From positions 62,001 to 126,000 of the forward strand of contig JAKUTH010000003.1 in the NCBI GenBank assembly GCA_022448085.1: a stretch of DNA of 64,000 nt, given 5' to 3'. The translations under genes and the position numbers were made by a program. Below the pieces are notes generated by a model, which ran no database searches, was not told the origin of the DNA, and saw nothing but the letters and a program-made list of their open reading frames with translations. How positions within the stretch are numbered: position 1 is the first letter of the stretch; each line of letters starts with the position of its first letter. Origin of the DNA: Pseudomonadales bacterium. Lineage in GTDB: Bacteria; Pseudomonadota; Gammaproteobacteria; Pseudomonadales; Azotimanducaceae. Below are positions 1 through 9,934 of the stretch, in pieces.

Positions 1-1565
1 TGTCCCTGCGATAAATTCTGCCCCCGCTCAGATAGGGGAGTCTCGTACCCGAGCGGTAGTTCGCGAATAAAACGATCTGCGTTGACCGTGCGCGCCGCTT
101 GTACGGCTCGAGCCATTTCAATGCGTTGATCGCCAAGTGCAATGTTGTCGTAGACGGTTCCGGAGAAAATGTGGAAATCTTGCAGAACGACACCTATACG
201 TTGACGCAGGTCGTGGCTGTGGATTTGATTGAGATCGATTCCGTCGAGAAAAATGCTATGGTCGTCGATGTCGTAAAAGCGTCCAAGCAGACGCACGATG
301 GTACTTTTTCCTGAGCCGGTCGGGCCGACAATGGCTAATTTTTCACCGGCTCGAATGGTGAATGAGAGATTCTGTAATATCGGGATGCCGCGATCGTATT
401 CAAAGTCTAGATTCCGAAATTCCACTGTGCCGCTGAGGCGTTTAGGTAGGGTCGCAGGGTTTAGGGGTTCGTGAACCTTTTCGTCCCAGTCCAAGGCTTG
501 AAATATACGTTCTCCGCTCGCCATGGCCCTGAATAAAACGTTGAACTGTTGGCCTAAAACAACGATGGGATGGAAAAGCATGTCGATAAAGCGGGTGAAT
601 AAAATCATTCCACCGAGGGAGATTTGGTTTCTAATGACGTCGCCACCTGCAAACCAAAGGATCGAGCCGATCGCTAACGACACCATAGAATCGTTGAGCG
701 CGCCATAGAGCGTTTCTAGTTTGACCGAACGCGATTCGAAATTGAGGTTTTCAGAGTTGATCCGATCGTAGCGCCGGTGGTTGTACTTCTCTCGGTGCGA
801 CAACTGCACGACCTGAAGACCCGCCAGATTCTCTTGAAGATTCTGGTTCATCGTCGACACGGACTGCCGAATTAGCCGGAATAAGCTGCCGGTTTGTTGA
901 CGAAACCAATAAGTCGCAAGTGCGATGATAGGGATGGCGAGCATGAGGATACCCGTCATCTTGATGTCGATTGCGAGCATGATAATCAAGGCAACTAAAA
1001 AAGGGACGAACTCGCCGATGAGTGTCCCGAGCCCCCTGAGCAGCTCATAGAGGGCTTCAATGTCATTCGTCACCCTGGTCATGATGCGTCCTACGGCCAC
1101 CCGATCAAAAAAAGATGATGGTCGAGTTTCCAAGTGCTCGAAGAGGTCTTGTCGGAGGTCTCGTAACCCATTGATGACCGAGTTGACGAGGGTCATGCGG
1201 TGTAGATGACCGGCAACCGCCCACATTAGCTGCAAACCGCCGTACAACAGGCAAGCAGCGGCGATCATTGACAGGCCGCTTTGCTGAGCAAGCCACTCCG
1301 TAGTCTCGATTGTTCCGAGGTCGAGGGTTTGAACATCAACCTCCTGCAGGATGATGTGGTCGATAATGACGATCGACATGACGACCGGGAGAAGTACTGC
1401 GAGCGTCGAAGAGATTAAGACGAGGACGACGCTAAACGCGAATGTCCGACGGTAGGGTTGAAGCCACTTCATTAAACGTCTCAGCAGCGTCAGATTCATC
1501 GCAGTTCCCGACAACTCGGCGTCGAACATCGAGTAATCGCGAATATCTACCTGTGTGTCAGCCAC
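1..1565 (-). CDS. ABC exporter half-transporter (MdlB/MsbA-like), cut by window edge
   Basis: The reading frame runs off the left edge, so about 521 N-terminal residues are visible. They form a type I exporter membrane domain (about residues 25-340) followed by a nucleotide-binding domain. The Walker A motif GPTGSGKST lies near residue 413, and the ABC signature appears as LSQG in the last visible codons; Walker B and the H-loop lie outside the window. Start is placed at GTG 1565, 18 bp after the stop of the neighbouring exporter gene; ATG codons at 1529 and 1499 are alternatives. The adjacent gene encodes a second half-transporter, so the two probably form a heterodimeric inner-membrane exporter. 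The substrate cannot be told from sequence. Confidence 0.88.
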   Translation of the reverse strand, partial: MADTQVDIRDYSMFDAELSGTAMNLTLLRRLMKWLQPYRRTFAFSVVLVLISSTLAVLLPVVMSIVIIDHIILQEVDVQTLDLGTIETTEWLAQQSGLSMIAAACLLYGGLQLMWAVAGHLHRMTLVNSVINGLRDLRQDLFEHLETRPSSFFDRVAVGRIMTRVTNDIEALYELLRGLGTLIGEFVPFLVALIIMLAIDIKMTGILMLAIPIIALATYWFRQQTGSLFRLIRQSVSTMNQNLQENLAGLQVVQLSHREKYNHRRYDRINSENLNFESRSVKLETLYGALNDSMVSLAIGSILWFAGGDVIRNQISLGGMILFTRFIDMLFHPIVVLGQQFNVLFRAMASGERIFQALDWDEKVHEPLNPATLPKRLSGTVEFRNLDFEYDRGIPILQNLSFTIRAGEKLAIVGPTGSGKSTIVRLLGRFYDIDDHSIFLDGIDLNQIHSHDLRQRIGVVLQDFHIFSGTVYDNIALGDQRIEMARAVQAARTVNADRFIRELPLGYETPLSERGQNLSQG

Positions 1566-1583
1566 TTGTTGTTCTCACTCGAT

Positions 1584-3341
1584 TCAATGCTTACTGATCG
1601 TTGCGAAGTCGGATTCGCTGGCGCCTTCCCGCTGAATGCGCTCAAGTTCAGCGTAAATGCCGCCTCTTCTGATTAGTTCGTTATGCGTGCCAATTTCGAC
1701 GATACGTCCGTCGTCGAGAATGACGATCCGGTCAGAATGTCGCGCAGTGGAAACGCGGTGGGAGACGAGCAATGTCGTTCGACCACGGCGTAGACGATTT
1801 AGTTCGCCGAGGATATGTTCCTCCGTTTCGGTATCAACCGATGAGAAACAATCGTCAAGAATGAGTAGCGGTGCGTGCCGAATCAGTCCACGCGCGAGCG
1901 TCGCCCTCTGTTTCTCCCCTCCCGACAACGTCACCCCTCTTTCCCCGACCAGGGTCTGCATTTTCTCCGGCATGGCATCTACCGTTTCGGAAAAGTCGGC
2001 GGATTCCGCGGCTTGCCAGATTTGATCGATAGCTCGGCCGGGATCGTCGTACGTGAGGTTGTCGCGTAACGGCTCGCCGAACAAGAACGGGTCTTGCGGA
2101 ACCAAAGCGATTTGCGCACGTAATTGTGCAAGCGGAAATTCACAGACATCGACGTCATCGACGAAAACGCACCCTGTTGGTGTATCGAGCATCCGAACAA
2201 TCTGTTTTAGAAGCGTTGTCTTGCCAGACCCGACCCGTCCCATGATAGAAATCGATTCTCCTCTCTCGATGGTTAAATTGAGCTGATCCAAAACCGGAAC
2301 TGAATTTGGTCCGTAAGCGAAGGTGAGATTTCGAAACTCTATTTTTCCGCGGATGATTTCAGAAACTTCGGGGTTAGGGTCATCAAGAATTTCCGGATCC
2401 CGTTCGAAAACGTCGAACAACCGATCGCTCGCAACGGCTGCCCTTTGGAACAGAATGACCAAGGAGCCCGCGACGCGAAAGGGCTGTACCGCCATCGAGA
2501 CCAACATCAAAAAGGCAGTGAGATCGCCGATGCTGATGTCGCCGGTGAGTACGAGATGCGTCCCGAAACCGAGTATGGCGATGGTCGAAATGGCCGTCAG
2601 CGATGGCAGTATCGCATCCATCATCGAGTTGATTCGTGCTTGGCGATAGAAAGCATCAGCGTAAGCTTGGTTTGTTCGCCGGAAGCCTGAGATTTCGTTT
2701 TGTTCTTGCACCATGGCCTGTATGGTTCTGATTCCCGCGAAGTTCTCCTGGACTTGGGTACCAAGTTCGGAGAGTTGTTCTTGCACCTCCCGGGACGCGA
2801 TCCCCATCTCGCGTTTCGCGCGTTGGGCATAAAAGAAAATGAGCGGCATAGGCGGCACGATGCAAAGTGTCAGCAGAGGCGAGAGATACAGCATGAAGGA
2901 GAATGCCACCAACGACGCGAATACCATGATCACGAGCAGGATAGTGCCGCTCGAGATTAGCCGCTGTACCAACGCGATATCGGCAACCGCGCGCGTCATC
3001 ATGTCGCCTATCGTGTATTGGCTAAAAAAACGGGAGCCCAAAGACTGTAGATGAGCGTATAACGCGCGGCGCAAATCGAACGCGACAAGAAGCCCCGCTC
3101 GTCGGACCGCTATTCGCGCCCACGAAACGACGATGAATCGTGCGATCACCACAGCGACGATGCTGAGCACGGGCATGAATAAGTCGGGATTACCGTTGGC
3201 AATTCGATCGACCCCGACTTTTAGCGACAGTGGGATAGTTGCCTCGAGCAGCCTACTTACGAGAAATAGGCAAATACCGCCCGTAATGCGTCCGCGGTAT
3301 CTGCCGACGAAACGACCAAGTTTCCTCAGCGACTTGATCAT
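1584..3341 (-). CDS. ABC exporter half-transporter (MdlA-like), full length
   Basis: This 585-residue protein has a six-helix exporter membrane domain (about residues 15-320) and a C-terminal ATPase domain. Walker A GRVGSGKTT is near residue 368, the signature LSGGE near 471, Walker B ILDDCFSSVD near 492 and the H-loop VSHR after it. The residue after the Walker B aspartate is Asp where a catalytic Glu is normal. In the family this marks the degenerate site of heterodimeric exporters (MdlA, TM287, BmrC types). It is immediately followed by the other half-transporter with an 18 bp gap, so the two are co-transcribed and likely pair as one pump. Substrate unknown; a lipid or drug exporter is a guess from family only. 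Confidence 0.9.
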   Translation of the reverse strand: MIKSLRKLGRFVGRYRGRITGGICLFLVSRLLEATIPLSLKVGVDRIANGNPDLFMPVLSIVAVVIARFIVVSWARIAVRRAGLLVAFDLRRALYAHLQSLGSRFFSQYTIGDMMTRAVADIALVQRLISSGTILLVIMVFASLVAFSFMLYLSPLLTLCIVPPMPLIFFYAQRAKREMGIASREVQEQLSELGTQVQENFAGIRTIQAMVQEQNEISGFRRTNQAYADAFYRQARINSMMDAILPSLTAISTIAILGFGTHLVLTGDISIGDLTAFLMLVSMAVQPFRVAGSLVILFQRAAVASDRLFDVFERDPEILDDPNPEVSEIIRGKIEFRNLTFAYGPNSVPVLDQLNLTIERGESISIMGRVGSGKTTLLKQIVRMLDTPTGCVFVDDVDVCEFPLAQLRAQIALVPQDPFLFGEPLRDNLTYDDPGRAIDQIWQAAESADFSETVDAMPEKMQTLVGERGVTLSGGEKQRATLARGLIRHAPLLILDDCFSSVDTETEEHILGELNRLRRGRTTLLVSHRVSTARHSDRIVILDDGRIVEIGTHNELIRRGGIYAELERIQREGASESDFATISKH

Positions 3342-3378
3342 GTTTGTGTAAGAACTGCGGTTATTGGTGTGACTGCGT

Positions 3379-4755
3379 TCAGAATGTGGCGCTGTGCGGT
3401 ACGCGAGGGTAGGGGATTACGTCACGTATATTTTCCATGCCCGTTATATAAAGAACGAGACGTTCGAGGCCGAGACCAAAACCGGCGTGGGGAACGGACC
3501 CGTATCGTCGTAGGTCCCGATACCACCACAGTTCCTCTTTCATGGCCGCGTCCATGCGTTCATCGAGCTTGTCGAGTCTTTCCTCTCGTTGACTACCACC
3601 GATGATTTCTCCGACGCCTGGAACCAAAACGTCCATGGCCGCGACAGTTTTGTCGTCGTCGTTGGAGCGCATGTAGAAGGCTTTGATTTGTTTGGGGTAA
3701 TTCATCACGACGACGGGCCCACCCACGTGCTTTTCTGTGAGAAATCGCTCGTGTTCAGACTGCAAATCAAGACCCCAACGCACCGGATGTTCAAAGGCCT
3801 CATCCGACTGCTCAAGAATCTTGATTGCGTCGCCATATTCCATACGTTCGAAGACGCTTGATATAACTTTTTCAAGGCGCTCAATGGCATTCCCATCGAT
3901 TCTTTCGGCAAAAAAACGCATGTCCTCGGGGACACGTTCGAGGACCTGGAGAAAGATTGTTTTTAGGAAGTCTTCAGCAAGGTCTGCGTTGGCATGAAGA
4001 TCGGCAAATGCGATCTCGGGCTCGATCATCCAGAATTCAGCCAGATGGCGCGAAGTATTGGAATTTTCTGCTCTAAAAGTCGGACCGAACGTGTAGACCT
4101 TGCTCAGTGACAGACAGTAGGGCTCCACATTCAGTTGCCCAGAAACTGTCAGAAATGTTTCTTGACCGAAGAAGTCCTGGTCATAGTTTCCTGCATTCCC
4201 GTTCGCGAGATCCAAGGTGCTGACACGGAAAAGTTCGCCTGCGCCCTCGCAGTCAGTCGCGGTAATAATAGGGGTATTTATCCAGACGAACCCATTCGTG
4301 GCGAAATAGTCGTGCGCAGCTTGAGCGACGGCATTTCGTACCCTTGCGATCGCCCCGAAAGTGTTGGTTCTTGGCCTTAAATGAGCCATCGATCGCAGAT
4401 ATTCGAAGCTGTGCCGTTTTTTCGCGATTGGATACGACTCGGGATCCTCGATGGCCCCGATGATTTCGACACGCTCGGCGCGAAGTTCACGGTCCTGCTC
4501 TTGACCCTGCGATTGCACAACTTCCCCGGTGACGCACAATGCGGTCCCTGTTGCGATTTCAGTAACCACTTCATAATTAAGCAGCGATTGATCGGCGACC
4601 ACTTGTAAGGAGCTGAAACAGGATCCATCGTGAATGGTAAGGAATGAAAAGCCGCTTTTCGATGTCCGTCGCGAGCGAACCCAACCATTTATTTGAACGC
4701 GTTTATCTAGTCCGATGTCGTCGTTGAGTACGGCTTTAATGGAGTGGCGGTACAT
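3379..4755 (-). CDS. asnS: Asparaginyl-tRNA synthetase
   Basis: This is a class II aminoacyl-tRNA synthetase charging tRNA-Asn in the cytoplasm. The N-terminal OB fold includes INGWVRSRR. Motif 2 reads [16 protein letters not shown] and motif 3 [12 protein letters not shown]; the C-terminus [13 protein letters not shown] is diagnostic of AsnRS. ATG 4755 gives 458 residues and exactly the spacing to GWVR seen in E. coli AsnRS. An upstream in-frame ATG at 4788 would add 11 residues and is less likely. The gene lies 37 bp upstream of the ABC exporter pair on the same strand. The 147 bp upstream of it, up to the FemAB-like gene, hold no gene. Confidence 0.96.
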   Translation of the reverse strand: MYRHSIKAVLNDDIGLDKRVQINGWVRSRRTSKSGFSFLTIHDGSCFSSLQVVADQSLLNYEVVTEIATGTALCVTGEVVQSQGQEQDRELRAERVEIIGAIEDPESYPIAKKRHSFEYLRSMAHLRPRTNTFGAIARVRNAVAQAAHDYFATNGFVWINTPIITATDCEGAGELFRVSTLDLANGNAGNYDQDFFGQETFLTVSGQLNVEPYCLSLSKVYTFGPTFRAENSNTSRHLAEFWMIEPEIAFADLHANADLAEDFLKTIFLQVLERVPEDMRFFAERIDGNAIERLEKVISSVFERMEYGDAIKILEQSDEAFEHPVRWGLDLQSEHERFLTEKHVGGPVVVMNYPKQIKAFYMRSNDDDKTVAAMDVLVPGVGEIIGGSQREERLDKLDERMDAAMKEELWWYRDLRRYGSVPHAGFGLGLERLVLYITGMENIRDVIPYPRVPHSATF

Positions 4756-4902
4756 GTGAAATCCGGACCTAGGGACCACTCTTATCATAAAGGAACAGAA
4801 GCGGTTCTGACGCGAAGATCGACGTATAAAACGCAGCCAGCGTGTAACTTCCGTGTAAGTGGTTTACGAAGAAGGTTGATGAGCCTGCAGGATGCTGGCG
4901 AT

Positions 4903-6135
4903 TTATGACGGAGATTTCCCCGCAGGGGTTTCGTCAGGTACTTGATCGAGCTTGAGGCGATCTTGAAACCGTTCCAGGTCGAGGTTAGTCCTAAAGGGCG
5001 TCTGCGATTCAATCCATTCCATGTCTTGTTCGACATATCTCCGTTCATCTCGGAGGAACTGTGCGATGGCATCGCGAAATCCAGCATCGCGGACCCAGTG
5101 AGCTGAGTAGGTGGGCTGCGCCAGATACCCGCGAGCGATTTTATGGGAGCCTTGAGCTCCTGCTTCTACTGACTCGAGTTGATTTGCTATTGCGAACTCG
5201 ATGGCTTGGTAGTAACAGGTTTCGAAGTGGAGGAATCGGTGGTCTTCTCGGCAACCCCAGTTCCGGCCAAATAACGTTTTGTCGCCGATAAAGTTAATAG
5301 CCCCGGCAATATAGCGACCATTTCTTTTGCACAATATAAGTAACGTACGTTCAGGCATGAGCTCTGAAATCAAGCTAAAGAAAGAACGCGAGAGATAAGC
5401 GGCCCCCCACTTGCGATTGCTGGTATCGATATAGAAGTCGTAAAACGCATCCCAGTGACTTTCTTTAAGATCGCTTCCGGTAATCCATTCGATGGTAATG
5501 TCGTTAGCGACGGCGTCGCGCCGTTCGCGACGAATGTTCTTGCGTTTCTTCGAGGACAGATGTTCCAGGAACGTTTCGAACGTATCGTAACCGTCGTTGC
5601 GCCAATGAAACTGCGTATCCATCCGTTGCAGCATCCCGAACTTGCCGGCCCGGTCCCATTGCGCCTTGGGTAGGAAGGTCATGTGTAGCGAGCTGACTTT
5701 GATCTGTTGTGCGACTTGGACGAGGGCATGCAGGAGTTGTTCTTCGATCTGGTCTCGCTCTGGCAAGTCGCTCACGAGTAGTCGGCGTCCAGTGGCGGGA
5801 GTAAACGGAATGCTGACTTGCATTTTAGGGTAGTACTCTCCACCTGCTCGGTAGAACGCATCGGCCCACCCAGAATCAAAAACGTATTCTCCTCTTGAGT
5901 GCGATTTGAGGTAGATGGGTGCAACAGCGACCGCGGATGCCGATTCTTTGAGGCAAAGATGAAACGGCTGCCATCCCGTTTCAGCCACAGCACTACCGCT
6001 CTCTTCTAACGCCCGAAGGAAACGGTGATCTAGAAATGGGTTGTATTCCTCGCTGGCTGGGTTTGCGCAACGGTTCCATTCGGCGGGGGAAATCGCGCTG
6101 ATGCTCTGGAGGATGTTGGCCGTGCGTTCGGTCAA
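4903..6135 (-). CDS. FemAB-like (DUF482) GNAT-fold acyltransferase
   Basis: This 410-residue soluble protein belongs to the FemAB_like/DUF482 group, often annotated as a peptidoglycan-related N-acyltransferase. Family marks include the basic block KKRKNIRRERR near residue 195, NRKWGAAYLSRSFF, and the C-terminal stretch with ARGYLAQPTYSAHW near residue 330. The true substrate of this family is not established, and nothing nearby defines it. It precedes asnS on the same strand by 147 bp, and its start faces the MATE pump gene across a 148 bp divergent spacer that should hold both promoters. Confidence 0.82.
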   Translation of the reverse strand: MTERTANILQSISAISPAEWNRCANPASEEYNPFLDHRFLRALEESGSAVAETGWQPFHLCLKESASAVAVAPIYLKSHSRGEYVFDSGWADAFYRAGGEYYPKMQVSIPFTPATGRRLLVSDLPERDQIEEQLLHALVQVAQQIKVSSLHMTFLPKAQWDRAGKFGMLQRMDTQFHWRNDGYDTFETFLEHLSSKKRKNIRRERRDAVANDITIEWITGSDLKESHWDAFYDFYIDTSNRKWGAAYLSRSFFSLISELMPERTLLILCKRNGRYIAGAINFIGDKTLFGRNWGCREDHRFLHFETCYYQAIEFAIANQLESVEAGAQGSHKIARGYLAQPTYSAHWVRDAGFRDAIAQFLRDERRYVEQDMEWIESQTPFRTNLDLERFQDRLKLDQVPDETPAGKSPS

Positions 6136-6283
6136 AACTAGGTTCCAAAATTGCGGTAGATAATATACCCCGAGCTTCTTTCACGGTGCGGTTTTTTAGC
6201 TTGATTCATCGGGGTGGTATGATGATTGGCGAGCAAACCACTGGCATTTCGCGGTCCGTGGTCGTCGTGCAGGGAACCCAGTA

Positions 6284-7642
6284 GTGGCCGTCTTTGATCT
6301 CACCTCGGGCTCGGTCACCCGACACCTAAGCCGCCTGACCGCACCGATGTTCCTCGGTATCTCGTCGATGATCGGAGCGTCGATGATCGATACGGTCTAT
6401 ATCGGTTGGATAGGGACCTCAGAACTAGCCTCGGTTAGCTTTACGTTTCCGCTAGTAATGGCCGTGTCGAGCGTCTCCATGGGACTCGGGGTAGGTGCGA
6501 CTTCAATTATGTCGCGCGTCCTCGGTGGTGGTGACCGAGAACGATGTATTCGCATCGGCGCCCACACATTGATTTTGGTGTTGCTTTTAATTGTTGTGAT
6601 CTCAGCTTTGGGATATGTCTACGCGCCCGTTCTCTTTCAATGGCAAGGGGCGGGCGAAGCGATCCTGCCAATCACGGTCTCTTATGTGCGCATATGGTTT
6701 GTGGGGCTACCGTTATTTGCGATACCCATGGTCGGAGGGATGATGGTGCGAGCGCTCGGAGATGCTCGAACGCCTGGCATTATCATGACTTCTGGCGCAG
6801 TCCTTCAGGTGTTGATTGCGCCGGCATTGATATTTGGTATTGCCGATATGGATGGTCTCGGGGTGAACGGTTCGGCATGGGCATTCATCCTATCGCGTGC
6901 GGCACCCTCGATGTACGCGCTCGTTATTTTCCGTCGATTCGGACTCTTTGGACCTCCGGGATCTCTCAAGCAGATGCTTCGTTCTTGGGCCGAGGTTTTG
7001 CGCATCGGCGTTCCGTCGATGGCCTCAAGCTTGATCGGCCCTGTGTCGATGAGCGTTCTAATGGCGCTTTTAGCTGTTCATGGTCACGCCATTGTTGCGG
7101 CGTTTGGGGTTGCGACCCGAATTGAGTCGTTGGCAACCATGATACTTATGGCTCTTTCATCCAGCATCGGTCCATTCGTAGGCCAGAACTATGGTGCTGG
7201 AAAAAATGAGCGTATTCGGACGGCACTTTCAATTACGTATCGGTTTTCAATGGCATGGGGATTGTTCGCTTTCGCCGTCCTGGCTGCGTTCGGAAACTCG
7301 ATTGTGGGCGCCGTGGTTGACGATGCGGACGTCATCGGAGCTGCCTATGATTACATGTTGATCGTGCCGATCACTTTCGGCTTTTTCGGCGTCACGATGA
7401 TGGCGACCACTTACTTTGTGGCGTTAGGCCGACCGATGCCGTCTCTCGTGATTTCAATACTTCGTATGGTCGTCGTGCAGATACCGCTCGCGCTAGTTCT
7501 CGATTTTTTCTTGGCGTATCGAGGCGTTTTTGTCGCAATCGCAGTGAGCAACGTCCTGGTGGGCCTAATAGGATATGCGTGGGCCCGGCGCGAATTGAAT
7601 CGAGATGTTCGTGCAAGGTACCCGTTGAGCATCAGCGCCTGA
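6284..7642 (+). CDS. MATE family multidrug/Na+ efflux protein (NorM/DinF-like)
   Basis: This 452-residue, strongly hydrophobic inner-membrane protein has the length and twelve-helix pattern of the MATE family. Typical N-terminal text (SRLTAPMFLGISSMIGASMIDTVYIG, read in parts) and the repeated GVGATSIMSRVLGGGD and GQNYGAGKNERI loops, one per half, identify it. MATE proteins export drugs or toxic compounds using Na+ or H+ gradients. The start is GTG 6284, with AGGGAA about 8 bases upstream. It ends 1 bp from the convergent flavodoxin gene. Confidence 0.9.
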   Translation: MAVFDLTSGSVTRHLSRLTAPMFLGISSMIGASMIDTVYIGWIGTSELASVSFTFPLVMAVSSVSMGLGVGATSIMSRVLGGGDRERCIRIGAHTLILVLLLIVVISALGYVYAPVLFQWQGAGEAILPITVSYVRIWFVGLPLFAIPMVGGMMVRALGDARTPGIIMTSGAVLQVLIAPALIFGIADMDGLGVNGSAWAFILSRAAPSMYALVIFRRFGLFGPPGSLKQMLRSWAEVLRIGVPSMASSLIGPVSMSVLMALLAVHGHAIVAAFGVATRIESLATMILMALSSSIGPFVGQNYGAGKNERIRTALSITYRFSMAWGLFAFAVLAAFGNSIVGAVVDDADVIGAAYDYMLIVPITFGFFGVTMMATTYFVALGRPMPSLVISILRMVVVQIPLALVLDFFLAYRGVFVAIAVSNVLVGLIGYAWARRELNRDVRARYPLSISA

Positions 7643-7643
7643 C

Positions 7644-8111
7644 TTAATAAATATCTGCGTCGATACCTGCGCCAAGCGCCATACCCAACTCTTTGCATCT
7701 ATCGAGATCATCGGGTGTCGGGTCTCCAACGACGATCACTGGCTCTTGGACTTCTTGAAATGGGTAGCCGTTGGCGATTCTCCGGATGGCTCGCAAAGCA
7801 CCGCTCCCATCATTTCCCGCGCTGATGAATGTTGCGTACGGAAGTGGCTGGATTTTTCCTTCGACCTCGTAGAAAGTTCGATCGAGGAAGTCCTTCATTG
7901 CGCCGGACATGTAACCGAAGTTCTCGGGCGTGCCGAGCAGTAATCCGTGGGACTCAATAATATCTTTGGGGCCAGCTTCATGCGCAGTTTTCATGGTTAC
8001 GGAAACTGTCTCGAACAGGGCGTCGTTTGCACCTTCGTAGACGGCGTCGGCGAGACGTTCAGTCTTCCCGGTCTTGGAGTGATATACGATGAGTAGGTTT
8101 TTTGCCGCCAT
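7644..8111 (-). CDS. Flavodoxin-like NAD(P)H-dependent FMN reductase
   Basis: This 155-residue protein has a flavodoxin fold. The phosphate-binding loop YHSKTGKTERLA is at residues 10-21, and GTPENFGYMSGAMKDFLDR near residue 60 is the second FMN loop typical of WrbA/NAD(P)H:quinone reductase relatives. It would bind FMN and carry one- or two-electron chemistry in the cytoplasm. It lies 60 bp downstream of a luciferase-like oxidoreductase on the same strand, so it could supply reduced flavin to that enzyme; this link is inferred from position only. The physiological acceptor is unknown. Confidence 0.82.
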   Translation of the reverse strand: MAAKNLLIVYHSKTGKTERLADAVYEGANDALFETVSVTMKTAHEAGPKDIIESHGLLLGTPENFGYMSGAMKDFLDRTFYEVEGKIQPLPYATFISAGNDGSGALRAIRRIANGYPFQEVQEPVIVVGDPTPDDLDRCKELGMALGAGIDADIY

Positions 8112-8171
8112 GGCTCAAAGTTGGTGCAATTCGGTCCTCGGGTCTTTGGAAGTAAGTCGACTTTGTTTCGT

Positions 8172-9035
8172 TTAACCGCGAATTGCTTTTACGACCTCCA
8201 CGCAACGATCGAGGATAGGCAGAACCTTATCCGCCGTCTCCGAGGGCAGATTAAAGATGAGATGGTCGAAACCCTGTTCGATCCTGCCGCGCGCCTGATC
8301 CGCATCCATTGGGCTACCGAACAGTGCTAAATCGAGGTCCTCGACTTTTCTGCCGTGGGCTTCGAATGCGTCGCGCAGACGGTCCATGTTCCCAGATCCT
8401 AACCCCCCAATGGGCATCCAGCCATCGGCGTAATCGGCGATACGATCGAAGACCCACTTTGAGTTCGCCCCGATCCAAATCGGCGGACCGTTTTTCTGTA
8501 TAGGTTTGGGGTACGACCAAATCGGGTCGAAATCGACGTGCTCGCCGTGAAATTCAGCGTCCTCCTTCGTCCAAATTTCTCGCATGGCGAGTACCTTTTC
8601 TCGGACAATAGCCCAGCGACTCGAAAAATTGGCGCCGTGATTTTCCATCTCTTCGCGATTCCAACCGGCTCCAATACCGATAACGCTTCGACCGTTCGAA
8701 ATCATATCGAGTGAGGCGATTTCCTTTGCCGTGGTAATCGGATCACGTTCGATGATTAGGCATATCCCGGTTCCTAAAAGAATACGCTCAGTTACGGCAG
8801 CAGCAGCTCCTAGGGCGACGAATGGGTCGTGGCTGTGCCAGTACTGTTTTGGCAAGTCACCCCCTCCGGGGAAGGGTGATTTTCGACTTGCAGGGATATG
8901 TGTGTGTTCCGGGAAAAACAAACTGTCGAGGCCCCGCGCCTCGACCGCATTCGCGAGCTCCACGGGTTGAATTGAATAATCGGTTGGGAACATGGAGACG
9001 CCGAATTGAGTCTCTTCGATCGCGCGAAAGGCCAT
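8172..9035 (-). CDS. Luciferase-like (LLM class) flavin/F420-dependent oxidoreductase
   Basis: This 287-residue TIM-barrel protein of the bacterial luciferase superfamily resembles the TIGR03619 (Rv2161c-type) branch. Visible family marks are FGVSMFPTDYS at residues 11-21, FFPEHTHIP near 40, LLGTGICLIIERDPI near 95 and GRSVIGIGAGWNREEMENHG near 120. Annotated relatives are called F420-dependent, but the cofactor can also be FMN, and no F420 biosynthesis gene occurs in this window. It probably oxidises or reduces a small carbonyl compound. It is divergent from the CMD-like gene across 135 bp and is followed by a flavodoxin-like reductase. Confidence 0.85.
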   Translation of the reverse strand: MAFRAIEETQFGVSMFPTDYSIQPVELANAVEARGLDSLFFPEHTHIPASRKSPFPGGGDLPKQYWHSHDPFVALGAAAAVTERILLGTGICLIIERDPITTAKEIASLDMISNGRSVIGIGAGWNREEMENHGANFSSRWAIVREKVLAMREIWTKEDAEFHGEHVDFDPIWSYPKPIQKNGPPIWIGANSKWVFDRIADYADGWMPIGGLGSGNMDRLRDAFEAHGRKVEDLDLALFGSPMDADQARGRIEQGFDHLIFNLPSETADKVLPILDRCVEVVKAIRG

Positions 9036-9170
9036 GGCGATACCCTGTGCTAAAAATGTATTGTCGGGATAGTACGTTGTGACAGATGCCTACGAAACCC
9101 GGTAAAAACGAACCCGACGTAGGACGTGCACAATGGACAACAAAATTAATTCTTTGTGAGAGAGGTAAAC

Positions 9171-9719
9171 ATGCGCTTGTCGAAACCACGGATCGCGCCG
9201 CTGTCCGAATCTGATTGGGATCAAGCACAGAGGGATCTCATGCAGCCCTTTGTAGCTGGTGGTCGAGTCTTCAATGTATTCGGAACGCTAATTCATCATC
9301 CAGACCTGCTGCGTCGTTGGCTCGTTTTTGCGAATCATGTCCTAGGTAAATCGACGATCAAAGTAAGGGAGCGAGAAGTATTGATCTTGCGGACCGCAAA
9401 GCTCGTCAGCTCGGAATACGAGTGGGGACAACACGTTGTAATCGCTCGAGAAGCCGGCTTAGAGGATCGCGAAATCCGGGCTATAGGAAGCAACGGTGAT
9501 GGTCTGGGCGATCTCGAAAAACTACTGTGCGACGCTGCGGACGAGCTGATAAGCGATAAAATGTTGTCAGCCGACATATGGGGAAGGCTCAACGAGCTCT
9601 TCGATACGCGACAGGTCATGGACATCGTTTTTACGGTGGGGCAATACACGATGCTTGCAATGGCTTTGAATACGTTTGGCGTACAGCTGGATGAAGGTTT
9701 GCCTCGATTTGAACCTTGA
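9171..9719 (+). CDS. Carboxymuconolactone decarboxylase / AhpD-like protein
   Basis: The 182-residue, all-helical protein matches the CMD family: REREVLILRTAKLVSSEYEW followed by the conserved QH (EWGQH near residue 85). The CxxC cysteines of the peroxidase AhpD are absent, so thiol peroxidase activity is unlikely. Relatives of this EYEWxxH type are common beside luciferase-like and CoA-ligase genes in catabolic regions, but their reaction is largely unknown. Start ATG 9171 is chosen because AGAGAGG sits 5 bases upstream; a GTG at 9156 lies within that ribosome site and is unlikely. Confidence 0.82.
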   Translation: MRLSKPRIAPLSESDWDQAQRDLMQPFVAGGRVFNVFGTLIHHPDLLRRWLVFANHVLGKSTIKVREREVLILRTAKLVSSEYEWGQHVVIAREAGLEDREIRAIGSNGDGLGDLEKLLCDAADELISDKMLSADIWGRLNELFDTRQVMDIVFTVGQYTMLAMALNTFGVQLDEGLPRFEP

Positions 9720-9920
9720 TGGAGTGATACGAATCGCGGCCGAACATTGGTCATACTCTGGAAGTCGCTTGTGATTGGATTAACGTATTGGGGGCGTGAT
9801 GCGGTGGTTTGTTGACGGCGGAGCGGACGCGCCCACACGGCCGAAAGCCGCTTATTACCTTCAATTCTATTGGCGGAAAGTCCTGTGAAGGGCGCTGTTT
9901 GCGTGGCTATGGCCGAGGTG

Positions 9921-9926
9921 AGGAGG
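9921..9926 (+). promoter_or_regulatory. Strong Shine-Dalgarno AGGAGG that fixes the start of the CitE-like lyase
   Basis: A perfect AGGAGG lies 8 bases before GTG 9935. The frame is open for 126 bases further upstream, but translation from GTG 9935 yields the usual family N-terminus (RPRRSALFMPG), so the upstream 42 codons are not part of the protein. Confidence 0.8.
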
Positions 9927-9934
9927 CTTTTTCG

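Noticed and set aside
9809-9934. N-terminal extension of the CitE-like lyase frame (42 codons)
   Set aside because: AGGAGG at 9921-9926 points to GTG 9935, and the protein from there has the normal family start.
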